Positions 51,635-59,623 of a stretch of DNA of 64,000 nt are shown here, piece after piece; positions within the stretch are counted from its first letter, which is position 1, and each line of letters opens with the position of its first letter. The stretch spans positions 1 through 64,000 of the forward strand of contig JAFABI010000016.1 of the NCBI GenBank assembly GCA_023426125.1. The letters run 5' to 3'. A program made the translations under genes and the position numbers. This DNA comes from Bacillota bacterium (GTDB lineage: Bacteria > Bacillota > Clostridia > Acetivibrionales > DTU013). Under the pieces are notes generated by a model. The model saw only the letters and a program-made list of their open reading frames with translations. It made no database searches and was not told where the DNA came from.

Positions 51635-53188
51635 TCATTTTTTATATTTTTCCATACCGGTTTTATAATATTCCAACAGCCTGTCCGTACTTGATTTGCC
51701 GCCTTGTTCCTCCATCATTTCACTCAGCGTTTTTGTGAAATTGCCCGCGTTTGTCTGCGTGATGAATTCAAAATAGATATTGCTCCTTTTTTGGGAGAGT
51801 TCCCTTGTCTTCTCATACTCTTCCGCATACAGCTTTTTTTCTTCTTCAGAAAGATCTTCGTATTTGTCTATATCATATCCGAATTTCTCATATGCTTCCC
51901 TGTAGGAAAAGGTATTAATAAGGCAATTATTCAAGAACTCTTTATAATTCACCGGCTCGAAAGGATAAGGCCGGTCATAGCGATAATTTCTAAACGCCAT
52001 GCTACCCCACCAATCCGCTATTGCATTGTTACCCGATTGGGAAATATCCAGAGCGTTGTCCAGCAGTTTGTAATGCTTATCTTTAATCCCATAGTGAAAC
52101 AGGTCGTAATTTTCCTGGCTTGAATGGAGCCATTCGATAAACATGAGAACACGTTCGGCATTTGAAGAATTTGCATTTATTCCTATCGAGTAGGTCAACA
52201 GGGTACTTGTATACATACTGTCCTTATATAACGGATATGTTTCGTATTTATAACTTGAATTAAAATACTGTGGACTATGTATATTCATTCCATAGATAAT
52301 CATGGATACCAACTGCCCGTTTTGAACAAGGGTACCGTACTCACGGCTTTCAGGATCCAGCAACAGGTTGCCTTCTCTCCACTGCCTGTATAGTTTGTAT
52401 GCCGATTTAAACTCTTCGGTCGTTTCAATGGGTATTTGTGTTAATTTCTCGGAGTTCCACCTGCAATACAGGCCTGTCCCACTCCCACGGAAATATCCGT
52501 TTCCCAGCATGTATGCTTCAAAAAAGTCATTGGCGGAAGCATATCCTGGAACCATGTCCTTTTCTTTATCTTTTACCGCTTGCATGAACCTTCCGTAATC
52601 TTCAAGGCTGTCTATGCCTTCAGGCGCGTATTTTTCTACAAGATCCTGCCTCGCAATGATGAAATATTGCGGCGGGTATATACCGTTGTTAAGGATCCCA
52701 TACAGCTTGTGATCCACTTCAGCATATCGGATGTCTTCTCTCCACGTTTCAGACAAAAGTGAAAAATATTGCGGCGCCGTTTGTGGAAGCAAATCGGTAA
52801 TATCCTTGACCACTCCGGCTTTGTGCTGCTCTTCCGGGTTATATGTAAAAAATGCATCCGGTCCGCCTGCCGACTGAAGAAGCTTTATGAGTTCGACGTC
52901 ATAGTTTTCATAAGGCAGCCATTGGAATTCGACAGTAGTATGCAGGGCTTCACTTGTTTTCTTATTCAGCTCCTCCAGCATTTCATTTATACTGCCTAGA
53001 TTGCGGGGCCGGCTATCCGGGCCATACCCAATGAAACAGAAACTTATGATCACAGGGTCAAGATCTACGGTTTCCAACGGGATATCTTCCTCTTCGTTAT
53101 TTTTCTCACCGGAACTGCAGCCGCCGAGGCTTATGCAAAAAATGGCCAAAACGATATAAAAACAAACAGACTTTAAATATTTACTCAT
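51635..53188 (-). CDS. Orphan extracellular solute-binding lipoprotein
   Basis: The 517-aa protein has a lipoprotein signal ending LGGC (Cys24) and a solute-binding fold (AGGPDAFFTYNPEEQ, then HKLYGILNNGIYPPQY). It resembles sugar-binding proteins of the YtcQ/LplA type, although the C-terminal half is charged. No permease, ATPase or sensor kinase gene is adjacent, unlike the other three binding proteins in the window. AGGTGG is 5 nt before ATG 53188. It could serve another permease or act as a signal-binding accessory protein. Confidence 0.82.
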   Translation of the reverse strand: MSKYLKSVCFYIVLAIFCISLGGCSSGEKNNEEEDIPLETVDLDPVIISFCFIGYGPDSRPRNLGSINEMLEELNKKTSEALHTTVEFQWLPYENYDVELIKLLQSAGGPDAFFTYNPEEQHKAGVVKDITDLLPQTAPQYFSLLSETWREDIRYAEVDHKLYGILNNGIYPPQYFIIARQDLVEKYAPEGIDSLEDYGRFMQAVKDKEKDMVPGYASANDFFEAYMLGNGYFRGSGTGLYCRWNSEKLTQIPIETTEEFKSAYKLYRQWREGNLLLDPESREYGTLVQNGQLVSMIIYGMNIHSPQYFNSSYKYETYPLYKDSMYTSTLLTYSIGINANSSNAERVLMFIEWLHSSQENYDLFHYGIKDKHYKLLDNALDISQSGNNAIADWWGSMAFRNYRYDRPYPFEPVNYKEFLNNCLINTFSYREAYEKFGYDIDKYEDLSEEEKKLYAEEYEKTRELSQKRSNIYFEFITQTNAGNFTKTLSEMMEEQGGKSSTDRLLEYYKTGMEKYKK

Positions 53189-53381
53189 AGAAACCACCTA
53201 AAGAAATATTTTACATAAAAGTATATCATATCAAGGCAAAAGTTACAAAGGTAAGTCAATATTTTTATGTGCTGGCGCAGCAAAAATGATATGATTATGA
53301 AGGGTATTTTCTAATATGACATACAGATGTCAAATCCATCGTATAAAATAGCAGTATCAAAATAAAAAGGAGATGCTGATC

Positions 53382-53651
53382 ATGGAAAACAACAATATAA
53401 AATTTTGCCAGAGCTGCGCAATGCCTCTGGAATCGCCGGAGTTATACGGAACCAATGCGGATGGAAGCAAAAATGAGGACTATTGTTCCTATTGCTACAA
53501 GGATGGAGCGTTTACTTCCGAAAGCACAATGGACGAGATGATCGAAACATGTGTTCCGTTTGTGTCCAAGGGCGAACCGTGGCCGGACGAGGATACCGCG
53601 AGGAAGGCAATGCAGGAATTTTTCCCACAGCTCAAAAGATGGAAAGAATAA
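53382..53651 (+). CDS. Small zinc-ribbon protein
   Basis: The 89-aa protein starts with a zinc ribbon: CQSCAMP (CxxC) and YCSYCYK (CxxC) about 25 residues apart, followed by a helical segment (STMDEMIETCVPF). It matches the putative zinc-ribbon family of Firmicutes that is sometimes fused to transferases or transcription regulators; the function is unknown. ATG 53382 is used; AAGGAG directly abuts the earlier in-frame ATG at 53373, which would be too close. It lies 74 bp before the Fpg-like gene and is probably in one operon with it. Confidence 0.75.
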   Translation: MENNNIKFCQSCAMPLESPELYGTNADGSKNEDYCSYCYKDGAFTSESTMDEMIETCVPFVSKGEPWPDEDTARKAMQEFFPQLKRWKE

Positions 53652-53725
53652 GTTGCTGCAGGGCCAATGAACGGATTTGATGCCGGGAGGAAATATACAA
53701 AGAGAGTAAAGTGGAGGGAAAAGCA

Positions 53726-54553
53726 ATGATAGAACTGCCGGAAGCCGCTGTCGCCGCTCAGCAAATCAATGAAACCATCCGTGGGAAAAGAATAATGAAT
53801 GTCACCGCGGCGCAAACTCCTCATAAATTTGCATGGTATCACGGGGATCCCCAAAAATACCATGAGCTCCTTGCAGGCAAGGCAATAAGCGGAGCTGCCG
53901 GTGTCGGAGGGCATCTGGAAATCAAGACGGAGGATGCTGTCCTCCTGCTGAGTGATGGTATCAACCTGCGATACCACGGGGAAAAGGAAGAAAGGCCGCA
54001 AAAACACCAGCTCCTGATTGAATTTGAGGATGCTTCGGCAATCAGCGCGATGGTTCAGATGTATGGGGGCCTAAGCTGCTTTAAAGAGGGTGCCTTCGAC
54101 AATAAATATTATCAGCAGGCCAAGGACAAGCCCTCGCCGCTTTCAGACAGATTTGACCAGGCTTATTTCCATCGGATTGTTTCCGCACCCGGAGCCGAGG
54201 GGTTAAGCGCCAAGGCTTTGCTGGCCACCGAGCAAAGAGTGCCCGGCCTCGGCAACGGCGTTTTGCAGGACATTCTCTTTAATGCCGGAGTCCATCCCAA
54301 AAAAAAGGTGAAAACATTTTCCGAAGAAGACAGGGGCAGGATTTTTGACGCTGTGAAAGCCACGCTTGCCGAAATGACCTTCCAGGGGGGCAGGGATACC
54401 GAAAGGGATCTGTTTGGCTGCTTTGGCGGCTATAAAACCAAGCTCAGCAGAAATACCGTGGACAAGCCCTGTGCAGTGTGCGGCGGAGAAATAAAAAAAG
54501 AGGCTTATTTGGGTGGGAGCATCTATTTTTGCAGCGGATGCCAGAGACCATGA
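53726..54553 (+). CDS. Fpg/Nei-family protein lacking the catalytic proline
   Basis: The 275-aa protein is clearly of the Fpg/MutM DNA glycosylase fold: N-terminal beta domain, H2TH segment (GLGNGVLQDILFNAGVHP about 172-189) and a C-terminal zinc finger (CAVC...CSGC). But the residue after Met is Ile, not the catalytic Pro of MPELPE (the following ELPE is kept), and the zinc-finger loop has GGSIYFC where active enzymes have a DNA-binding Arg. It may bind DNA without cutting it, or use another mechanism. GGAGGG is before ATG 53726. It follows the zinc-ribbon gene. Confidence 0.85.
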   Translation: MIELPEAAVAAQQINETIRGKRIMNVTAAQTPHKFAWYHGDPQKYHELLAGKAISGAAGVGGHLEIKTEDAVLLLSDGINLRYHGEKEERPQKHQLLIEFEDASAISAMVQMYGGLSCFKEGAFDNKYYQQAKDKPSPLSDRFDQAYFHRIVSAPGAEGLSAKALLATEQRVPGLGNGVLQDILFNAGVHPKKKVKTFSEEDRGRIFDAVKATLAEMTFQGGRDTERDLFGCFGGYKTKLSRNTVDKPCAVCGGEIKKEAYLGGSIYFCSGCQRP

Positions 54554-54716
54554 AGGGTTTTGGAAGGTAGTGCGGGTATGACGCAATATGCATATGGAAG
54601 AATAGCAAGCATCATTTGCAGATTGCGCTGGGCCGCAAGCTTTCATGCAAAGTGATTTCGTCCGCATTATCCAGCGGAGGGAAAAAGAACTGCAAATTTT
54701 CTATGCCATCGTGGAG

Positions 54717-54745
54717 TTGACAGATTTCCATCCAGGAAATATAAT
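54717..54745 (+). promoter_or_regulatory. Perfect-consensus sigma-A promoter of the ROK gene
   Basis: TTGACA (54717-54722), exactly 17 nt, TATAAT (54740-54745). The start would be near 54752, 35 nt before ATG 54787. Confidence 0.75.
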
Positions 54746-54786
54746 CAAGCCATGAACAAAGACATATTGCAGAAGGAAACCTTTCA

Positions 54787-55956
54787 ATGGGAAAAAATGC
54801 GACAAATTCTGCTTATATGAAAATAAGCAACAGATTGTTGATCCTGAGCATGATACGGAAAAAGCCGGTATCCAGAGCTGAGATAGCCAGAAGGACAGGC
54901 CTTACACGGGCTGCGGTCACGTTGATTGTGGATGAACTGATCAAAGCCGGTATTTTGCTTGAGACCGGAACGGCAGAGTCCGACTATGGAAGGAAACCGG
55001 TGCTGCTTGACCTCAACCCTCAAAGTTTTTATGCACTGGGCGTATCTGTCAAAAGGGATGGCTGTTATATCGGGATCATGGACATGAAAGGGACATTGCT
55101 GGAAAAAAGAGGGGTAAACCTTAACGCCTCTTTTGATGCTTATGAAAATATAAAAATAATTGTTGATGAAGTCAAACGGCTCATGAGGGATTCCGCCCTG
55201 CCCAGCCGGCAGTTTCTGGGAATCGGTATCAGTATGCCGGGGCCGCTGGATATAAATACCGGTACCATTATAAATCCGCCTAACTTCGATTTGTGGCATA
55301 ATGTGAATGTCGTACAGGAATTTAGAAAGGCTTTTGATTTCGGTGTTTTTCTTGAAAACAACTCCACGTCCCTTGCCCTCGCTGAAAAAAACTATGGCAG
55401 GGGAGCGGAATTCATCAGCTTTATGCTGTTGGTTGTGGACTCGGGGATCGGCGCCGGGATTGTAATCAATGAAAATATCTATCATGGCGTCGGCGGTTTC
55501 GGCAGTGAAATCGGGCATGCTTCCATCGACAGGAACGGTAAGGCCTGCAGCTGTGGAAACAGGGGGTGCCTCGAGGTTTATGCCTCCATTCCTTCCATCC
55601 TTGAAAGCGTACGGAAGTATGACAACGCGGTCTCGTCCTGGAACGATATTGTCGACAGGGCTTCAGCGGGGGATGAAGCATGCTTGAAGGCAATTGACGA
55701 TGAGGCTGCGTACCTGTCGGCCGGCATTGTTAACGCAATGAACATCCTGGAACTGGAAGCCGTCATATTGACGGGGGATATAAACTACAAACCCCGGATG
55801 CTTCTGGAACTAATCCGCCAAAGAGTGGAAAAATCAGTTATCTCCAGGCATATCCATAAACTGTATATATTAAGCTCTTCCATCATTAGGGATTCCGAGG
55901 TGATATCTGCCGCGGCGATCATTTTTGAGAAATATTTCAAGGGGGAGATACATTAA
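54787..55956 (+). CDS. ROK-family transcriptional regulator
   Basis: The 389-aa protein has an N-terminal winged helix-turn-helix (about 15-70; VSRAEIARRTGLTRAAVT), a sugar-kinase-like ROK domain (GIGISMPGPLD, DSGIGAGIVI) and the complete zinc motif CSCGNRGCLE near residue 260. This is the XylR/NagC-like regulator type that senses a sugar and controls catabolic genes. AAGGA is before ATG 54787. Likely targets are the structured region and the importer genes downstream. Unlike the ROK gene at 1457, the zinc motif is intact. Confidence 0.92.
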   Translation: MGKNATNSAYMKISNRLLILSMIRKKPVSRAEIARRTGLTRAAVTLIVDELIKAGILLETGTAESDYGRKPVLLDLNPQSFYALGVSVKRDGCYIGIMDMKGTLLEKRGVNLNASFDAYENIKIIVDEVKRLMRDSALPSRQFLGIGISMPGPLDINTGTIINPPNFDLWHNVNVVQEFRKAFDFGVFLENNSTSLALAEKNYGRGAEFISFMLLVVDSGIGAGIVINENIYHGVGGFGSEIGHASIDRNGKACSCGNRGCLEVYASIPSILESVRKYDNAVSSWNDIVDRASAGDEACLKAIDDEAAYLSAGIVNAMNILELEAVILTGDINYKPRMLLELIRQRVEKSVISRHIHKLYILSSSIIRDSEVISAAAIIFEKYFKGEIH

Positions 55957-56001
55957 GCCGGTCCGCAGCCGGAGAAACTTTGGTTATAGCAGTTTAGTAG
56001 C

Positions 56002-56031
56002 TTGAGATGTGCTGTCCGCCGGAGCTATAAT
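56002..56031 (+). promoter_or_regulatory. Promoter of unit 1 in the structured region
   Basis: TTGAGA (56002-56007), an 18-nt spacer and TATAAT (56026-56031). The start would be near 56038. Confidence 0.55.
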
Positions 56032-56101
56032 AGAACTGTACGGAATATCTGTACATCGCGGTATCCGGAGCCGACTTTCGTAAAGAAAGGAGTGATCTGA
56101 A

Positions 56102-56134
56102 GTGAAGATTGCAATGGAGGTGGCCATCGTTTGA
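56102..56134 (+). CDS. 10-aa leader ORF of unit 1
   Basis: AGGAG lies 9 nt before GTG 56102, which opens MKIAMEVAIV and then TGA. The last four codons lie in the left arm and loop of a perfect hairpin (56121-56140), so a translating ribosome would prevent that hairpin from forming. A strong terminator follows. It resembles the ORF at 56294. Confidence 0.4.
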   Translation: MKIAMEVAIV

Positions 56135-56140
56135 TGGCCA
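56121..56140 (+). promoter_or_regulatory. Perfect hairpin over the end of the unit 1 ORF
   Basis: TGGCCATC pairs with GATGGCCA around GTTT. It covers the end of the tiny ORF and stands one base before the terminator stem. Confidence 0.65.
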
Positions 56141-56141
56141 G

Positions 56142-56176
56142 AGGCGCGTCAGGCCGAAAGGCTTGACCGCCTTTTT
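56142..56176 (+). terminator. Strong intrinsic terminator with GAAA tetraloop
   Basis: AGGCG, GTCA and GCC pair with GGC, TGAC and CGCCT around GAAA, with one bulged C and one G-U pair, followed by TTTTT. It would end a transcript of about 140 nt begun at 56038. Confidence 0.75.
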
Positions 56177-56224
56177 CAATATCGGGCTTTTTTGGCGCTA
56201 GAATGATTATAAAAAATCTTTCTC

Positions 56225-56254
56225 TTGACGGGATGTAAAATGCTGTAATACAAT
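56225..56254 (+). promoter_or_regulatory. Promoter of unit 2 in the structured region
   Basis: TTGACG (56225-56230), an 18-nt spacer and TACAAT (56249-56254). The start would be near 56261. Confidence 0.55.
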
Positions 56255-56293
56255 AAACGTGAATCTATTTTTCAGTAGGAAAGGAGTGTTTTT

Positions 56294-56329
56294 GTGAGAA
56301 TTGAGCGTGTTGAGGTGGCTTTCCTTTAA
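56294..56329 (+). CDS. 11-aa leader ORF of unit 2
   Basis: AAGGAG (56281-56286) lies 7 nt before GTG 56294, which opens MRIERVEVAFL and then TAA. The Shine-Dalgarno sequence can pair with the last codons of the ORF itself (CTTTCCT at 56319-56325), so translation may be self-limiting. The peptide resembles MKIAMEVAIV of unit 1 (basic residue, Ile, then E-V-A and two hydrophobic residues). Confidence 0.45.
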   Translation: MRIERVEVAFL

Positions 56330-56529
56330 ACTGAATATCGGCAAAAGGCACAGAATGAAATGTTTATCCAGCTTGTATGGCGTATGCCTGTACCTTTTGC
56401 AGCATAACTTTGAAATAACCCTTGGACCTGAATACAAGGTTAAGGGCTGGTTGTCGGCGTAGGCCGACTGCTCGCCCGGAAAACCTGGGACACCTTATGA
56501 AAAAAGGAATGTCCCATTATCAATCAGAC

Positions 56530-56558
56530 AGTACGGTAAAGGTTATCGTGCTTTTTTT
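56530..56558 (+). terminator. Terminator of unit 2
   Basis: AGTACG pairs with CGTGCT (one G-U) with further pairing inside the loop and is followed by seven T residues. Confidence 0.75.
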
Positions 56559-56626
56559 ATTTGCGGCGGACCGTATATGCGGTATCCGCCCGGAATAGAA
56601 TGAGCCTGGTGCCTTGAAGACTTTGA

Positions 56627-56658
56627 TCCGCAGGTGGTTGTTCACTGCGGATTTTTTT
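56627..56658 (+). terminator. Terminator just upstream of the CD3324-like gene
   Basis: TCCGCA-GTG pairs with CAC-TGCGGA around a short loop (one bulge each side) and is followed by seven T residues. It ends only 26 nt before the next start codon, a position that suggests control of that gene by attenuation. Confidence 0.75.
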
Positions 56659-56683
56659 ATACCTATTTTGGGAGTGTGGTATT

Positions 56684-56977
56684 TTGAAATATAAAAATGC
56701 TAAAGCGGTCCTGCCGGACCGGCTTTTAAAAGAATTACAGCAATATGTGCAGGGTGAAATGATCTATGTCCCCGGCAACAGGGAAATCAGGACAGGCTGG
56801 GGCGAATCAAACGGGACAAGGGAAAAGTACAGCAGCAGGAACAAGGAGATTATCCTGTTGTACAGGAGCGGTGTCAGCAAGGAGGCGATTGCAGACCAAT
56901 ACCATCTTTCCGAATGCAGTATAAAAAAGATCATTACCTGCTTTAGGCAAAAGGGGTCTGACAGGGTAATCCGCTGA
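56684..56977 (+). CDS. CD3324-like small DNA-binding protein
   Basis: The 97-aa protein begins with KYKNAKAVLPDRLLKELQQY followed by a basic block and an HTH (about 60-90; GVSKEAIADQYHLSECSIKKII). It matches what I recall as the CD3324 family of Clostridia, small HTH proteins of unknown role. The start is TTG 56684 with GGGAG about 10 nt upstream; there is no ATG in frame nearby. The upstream region has three terminators, so its expression is probably conditional. The family name is from memory. Confidence 0.7.
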   Translation: MKYKNAKAVLPDRLLKELQQYVQGEMIYVPGNREIRTGWGESNGTREKYSSRNKEIILLYRSGVSKEAIADQYHLSECSIKKIITCFRQKGSDRVIR

Positions 56978-57438
56978 GCCAAGCTCCATAAGCAGCCATG
57001 GCTTATAAGGCCGGATTGGCAAAGCGATTGCAGTTAAAGACGAGGATGCTTCAGGTGTGAAACCACATCCCAAAATGGACCTGAAAGCTCCTCATACTTT
57101 TCTTCAATTCGCAATATGAGATTTATCTTGTCCGGGGATGAGGTTTGCCGACCTCAGAGCCAGATACCCTGAATTGATGCTGTTCGGCAATGTAAGCTGT
57201 GACCTGCTGGTTACCGGGACTCCGCAGGGGGTCTCGAAGGGTAGTCATAGAGTGTATTGAAGGAGCTTTCCCAAGAGTTGTTATTGGGAGTTCAAACAGT
57301 GTGCTCCATGGATCGCCGGTTGAATTAGGTCGTTATAAAATTCCACCAATTCCATAAAAGGGGCAGTCAATCCGCCCCTCCTGCCTCACTGTAGGTCACT
57401 TGTGTGATATTCTTTCATTTTTTGTTGTTTTACCTTAT
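56978..57438. other. Intergenic stretch without a supported gene
   Basis: No frame longer than about 20 codons with a ribosome-binding site is seen on either strand. It contains a GC-rich AGGGGC/GCCCCT hairpin at 57359-57379 without a U tract, and some phrases that look like decayed coding sequence but cannot be assigned. Confidence 0.5.
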
Positions 57439-57466
57439 TTAACAAAGGCGGCTGACGGATTATAAT
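57439..57466 (+). promoter_or_regulatory. Promoter of sugar cassette 3
   Basis: TTAACA (57439-57444), a 16-nt spacer and TATAAT (57461-57466). The start would be near 57473, 27 nt before ATG 57500. Confidence 0.6.
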
Positions 57467-57499
57467 GAGAATATCCTTTAAACCACAGGAGAGATTAAG

Positions 57500-58462
57500 A
57501 TGTCATATAAGTTTTCTGCCGTACATGCTCCCGGAGCTGGAAAACGTACCGGCAGGTTGGGTATGATGATGAAATATAAGAGCCTGTATTTGTTTGTGCT
57601 GCCGGCGCTTATTACGGTTTTTCTTTTTTATTACAGGCCGATGATCGGTATTATCATGGCATTTCAAGACTTCGACATAGGAAAGGGTTACCTGGGAAGT
57701 CCCTATATCGGACTTGAAAACTTTAAAAAATTCCTGACAAATCCCGACTTCTATCTGGCGCTCAAAAACACACTATGTCTTAGCGTTTTGTCTTTTGTAT
57801 TCAGTTTTCCGGCACCCATTGTTTTCGCATTGATCCTGAATGAACTTAAATGGGCCCGATTCAAGAAGATAACCCAGACGGTAAGCTACCTGCCGCATTT
57901 CATTTCCTGGATCGTTGCGGCCACATTGATCCAGAAGCTGATCCTTGATCAGGATATGGGGATTGTCAATGAGATTATTGCCGCCGCCGGTGGAGAGAGG
58001 ATCGGTTTCATGCGCGAACCCGGCTGGTTTTGGCCTATTGTAGTCATTGCAGGCATATGGAAGGAAACCGGATGGAATTCTATAATATACCTGGCTGCAC
58101 TATCATCTATCGAATTAGAGCTATATGAAGCTGCTAAAGTGGATGGCGCCGGAAGAATGAAAAGACTGTTATATATTACTCTGCCCGGGATTGCTCCAAC
58201 CGTCGGGTTGCTCCTGGTTTTAAACGTAGGCTCCCTGATTAGTGCGGGGGGGAATTTCGATGCGGTTTATAACCTTCAGAATCCGCTGGTGTCATCAACA
58301 GCGTATATACTTGAACTTTATGCATATTACGAAGGTATTGCCTTTGCCAGATTTTCGTACGCTACGGCAATTACCCTGACACAGGCGCTGGTTGCGCTTT
58401 TCATGGTACTGGGTGCGAATTGGGCTTACAAGAGACTGAATAACGGATACAGTGCCTTTTAG
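57500..58462 (+). CDS. Sugar ABC permease, LplB type (cassette 3)
   Basis: The 320-aa protein has six hydrophobic helices after a basic N-terminal tail of about 25 residues, the LplB-like YYRPMIGIIMAFQDFDIGKG segment and the EAA loop YEAAKVDGAGRMKRLLYITLPG. AGGAGA lies before ATG 57500. It pairs with the permease at 58631, from which it is separated by an inserted inverted-repeat element. As with the other cassettes, no ATPase gene is present. Cassette 3 has the order permease, permease, binding protein, regulator, kinase. Confidence 0.92.
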   Translation: MSYKFSAVHAPGAGKRTGRLGMMMKYKSLYLFVLPALITVFLFYYRPMIGIIMAFQDFDIGKGYLGSPYIGLENFKKFLTNPDFYLALKNTLCLSVLSFVFSFPAPIVFALILNELKWARFKKITQTVSYLPHFISWIVAATLIQKLILDQDMGIVNEIIAAAGGERIGFMREPGWFWPIVVIAGIWKETGWNSIIYLAALSSIELELYEAAKVDGAGRMKRLLYITLPGIAPTVGLLLVLNVGSLISAGGNFDAVYNLQNPLVSSTAYILELYAYYEGIAFARFSYATAITLTQALVALFMVLGANWAYKRLNNGYSAF

Positions 58463-58574
58463 TACTACAGCGCAATTTATTAATTTATCCACGCAGAAAT
58501 AGCGTATTGAAACGTTTACGATATTTCTACGTGGCGCATAAATGCGATCTTACAATGTAACCTGCGCTGTAGTA
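58463..58574. mobile_element. 112-bp hairpin element flanked by TA (MITE-like)
   Basis: CTACAGCGCA and TGCGCTGTAG are perfect inverted ends, each flanked by TA, as left by IS630/mariner-type insertion. Inside, CCACGCAGAAATA and TATTTCTACGTGG form a second stem (one G-U). The element begins right after the stop codon of the first permease gene and fills most of the 168-nt gap to the second. It encodes nothing. In the transcript it would form a long hairpin between the two permease cistrons. Confidence 0.65.
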
Positions 58575-58630
58575 TTAGGAGCCGTTAACTTTTGTGGCGG
58601 GCTCTATATTCCAAATGGGGGGACAGCTTT

Positions 58631-59524
58631 ATGAACGCAGAAACGATGAAAAAGAACAAATCCGTATGGACGGATTATATACTGGCTTTCCTGATATTGG
58701 CAGCAAGCATTATGGCCATTTATCCATTCCTTTTCTGCTTGAATTATTCACTCAGCAACAGTCTGGCGGCATCCGTCAAAAATCCTTATTTCTGGCCTGT
58801 CGGAGCTACACTCGAGAATTACAGGGTGGTTTTCAGCGATTCCTATATTGTTCCGGCATTTGTTATCTCACTCCTCAGAACAGTCGGTGGGATCGTATAT
58901 ACGCTGATAGTTACCGGACTGGCTTCCTACGCCATTTCAAAGCGTAAGCTGCCGGGCAACAAGATCATTACTTACGTGCTTCTTATACCGATGTATATCA
59001 GCGGAGGGATGATCGCAAGCTATGTGAATATCTACCAGCTGGGTTTGATCAATAATTTTTTTGTATATATCCTGCCGGGAGGCTTTGTTACTTTCTACAT
59101 GCTTGTCATGAGGACCTATTTTGATTCTCTGCCGGCAAGCATTGAGGAATCCGCCAGGATTGACGGGGCGAAGGAGACGACAATCTTTTTCAGGGTGGTT
59201 CTGCCCCTTTCCATGCCTATTGTCGCAACCATAGCGCTGTTTGCAGGCGTAGGACAGTGGAATTCCTGGTTTGACGCTATGGTATACGTTCCCAACAGGA
59301 AGCTTCAACCGATACAAATGCTGCTCCAGAACGTGCTGATGTCAAATTCTCCTACAGATTTCAAGATGAAGGCGGAAATGTCCAGAACAGGGCGGGTACA
59401 GGTATCGCTGCAGACAATTCAAATGGCTACCCTGATCGTGACGACAATACCGATTGTTCTGGTATACCCGTTTTTGCAGAAGTATTTTGTCAAAGGCATG
59501 TTTATCGGAGCAGTCAAAGGATGA
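58631..59524 (+). CDS. Sugar ABC permease, YtcP type (cassette 3)
   Basis: The 297-aa protein has six hydrophobic helices, the EAA loop EESARIDGAKETTIFFRVVLP and the FLQKYFVKGMFIGAVKG C-terminus of YtcP/LplC permeases. ATG 58631 with GGGGGGA upstream is chosen; a longer in-frame reading from 58592 has no ribosome-binding site. It forms the channel with the upstream permease and is followed by the binding-protein gene. Confidence 0.92.
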   Translation: MNAETMKKNKSVWTDYILAFLILAASIMAIYPFLFCLNYSLSNSLAASVKNPYFWPVGATLENYRVVFSDSYIVPAFVISLLRTVGGIVYTLIVTGLASYAISKRKLPGNKIITYVLLIPMYISGGMIASYVNIYQLGLINNFFVYILPGGFVTFYMLVMRTYFDSLPASIEESARIDGAKETTIFFRVVLPLSMPIVATIALFAGVGQWNSWFDAMVYVPNRKLQPIQMLLQNVLMSNSPTDFKMKAEMSRTGRVQVSLQTIQMATLIVTTIPIVLVYPFLQKYFVKGMFIGAVKG

Positions 59525-59623
59525 GTGAGGACCGGTGATGTATGCGTGGCTGCAAAGGTACCTTGCAGTGAATGCATTTATCATAGAACCAGAATAATTT
59601 AATTTGAGAAAGGACGAAGAAGG

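Larger units (their letters stand above)
56261..56558 (+). ncRNA. Candidate structured RNA of about 300 nt, with a tiny ORF
   Basis: Between the promoter at 56225 and the terminator at 56530 the sequence has at least five stem-forming pairs: TTCAGT+AGGAAAG / CTTTCCT+ACTGAA (56271-56335), GCAAAAGG / CCTTTTGC (56341-56400), GTCGGC / GCCGAC (56453-56468), GGGACA / TGTCCC (56487-56515) and the terminator stem. I did not recognise any known riboswitch or housekeeping RNA. It may be a leader of the CD3324-like gene or an independent small RNA. Confidence 0.35.

Noticed and set aside
53726..54553. Calling the Fpg-like protein a standard mutM
   Set aside because: The catalytic N-terminal Pro and the zinc-finger Arg are missing, so the gene symbol would be misleading.
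54554..54716. Small gene between the Fpg-like and ROK genes (25-codon frame from about 54579)
   Set aside because: No clear ribosome-binding site and no conserved look; the region is better explained as upstream DNA of the ROK promoter.
56410..56515. Possible TPP, ZTP or c-di-GMP riboswitch in the structured region
   Set aside because: Single short phrases (ACCTGA, CCTGGGA) resemble consensus bits, but none of the full conserved cores is present.
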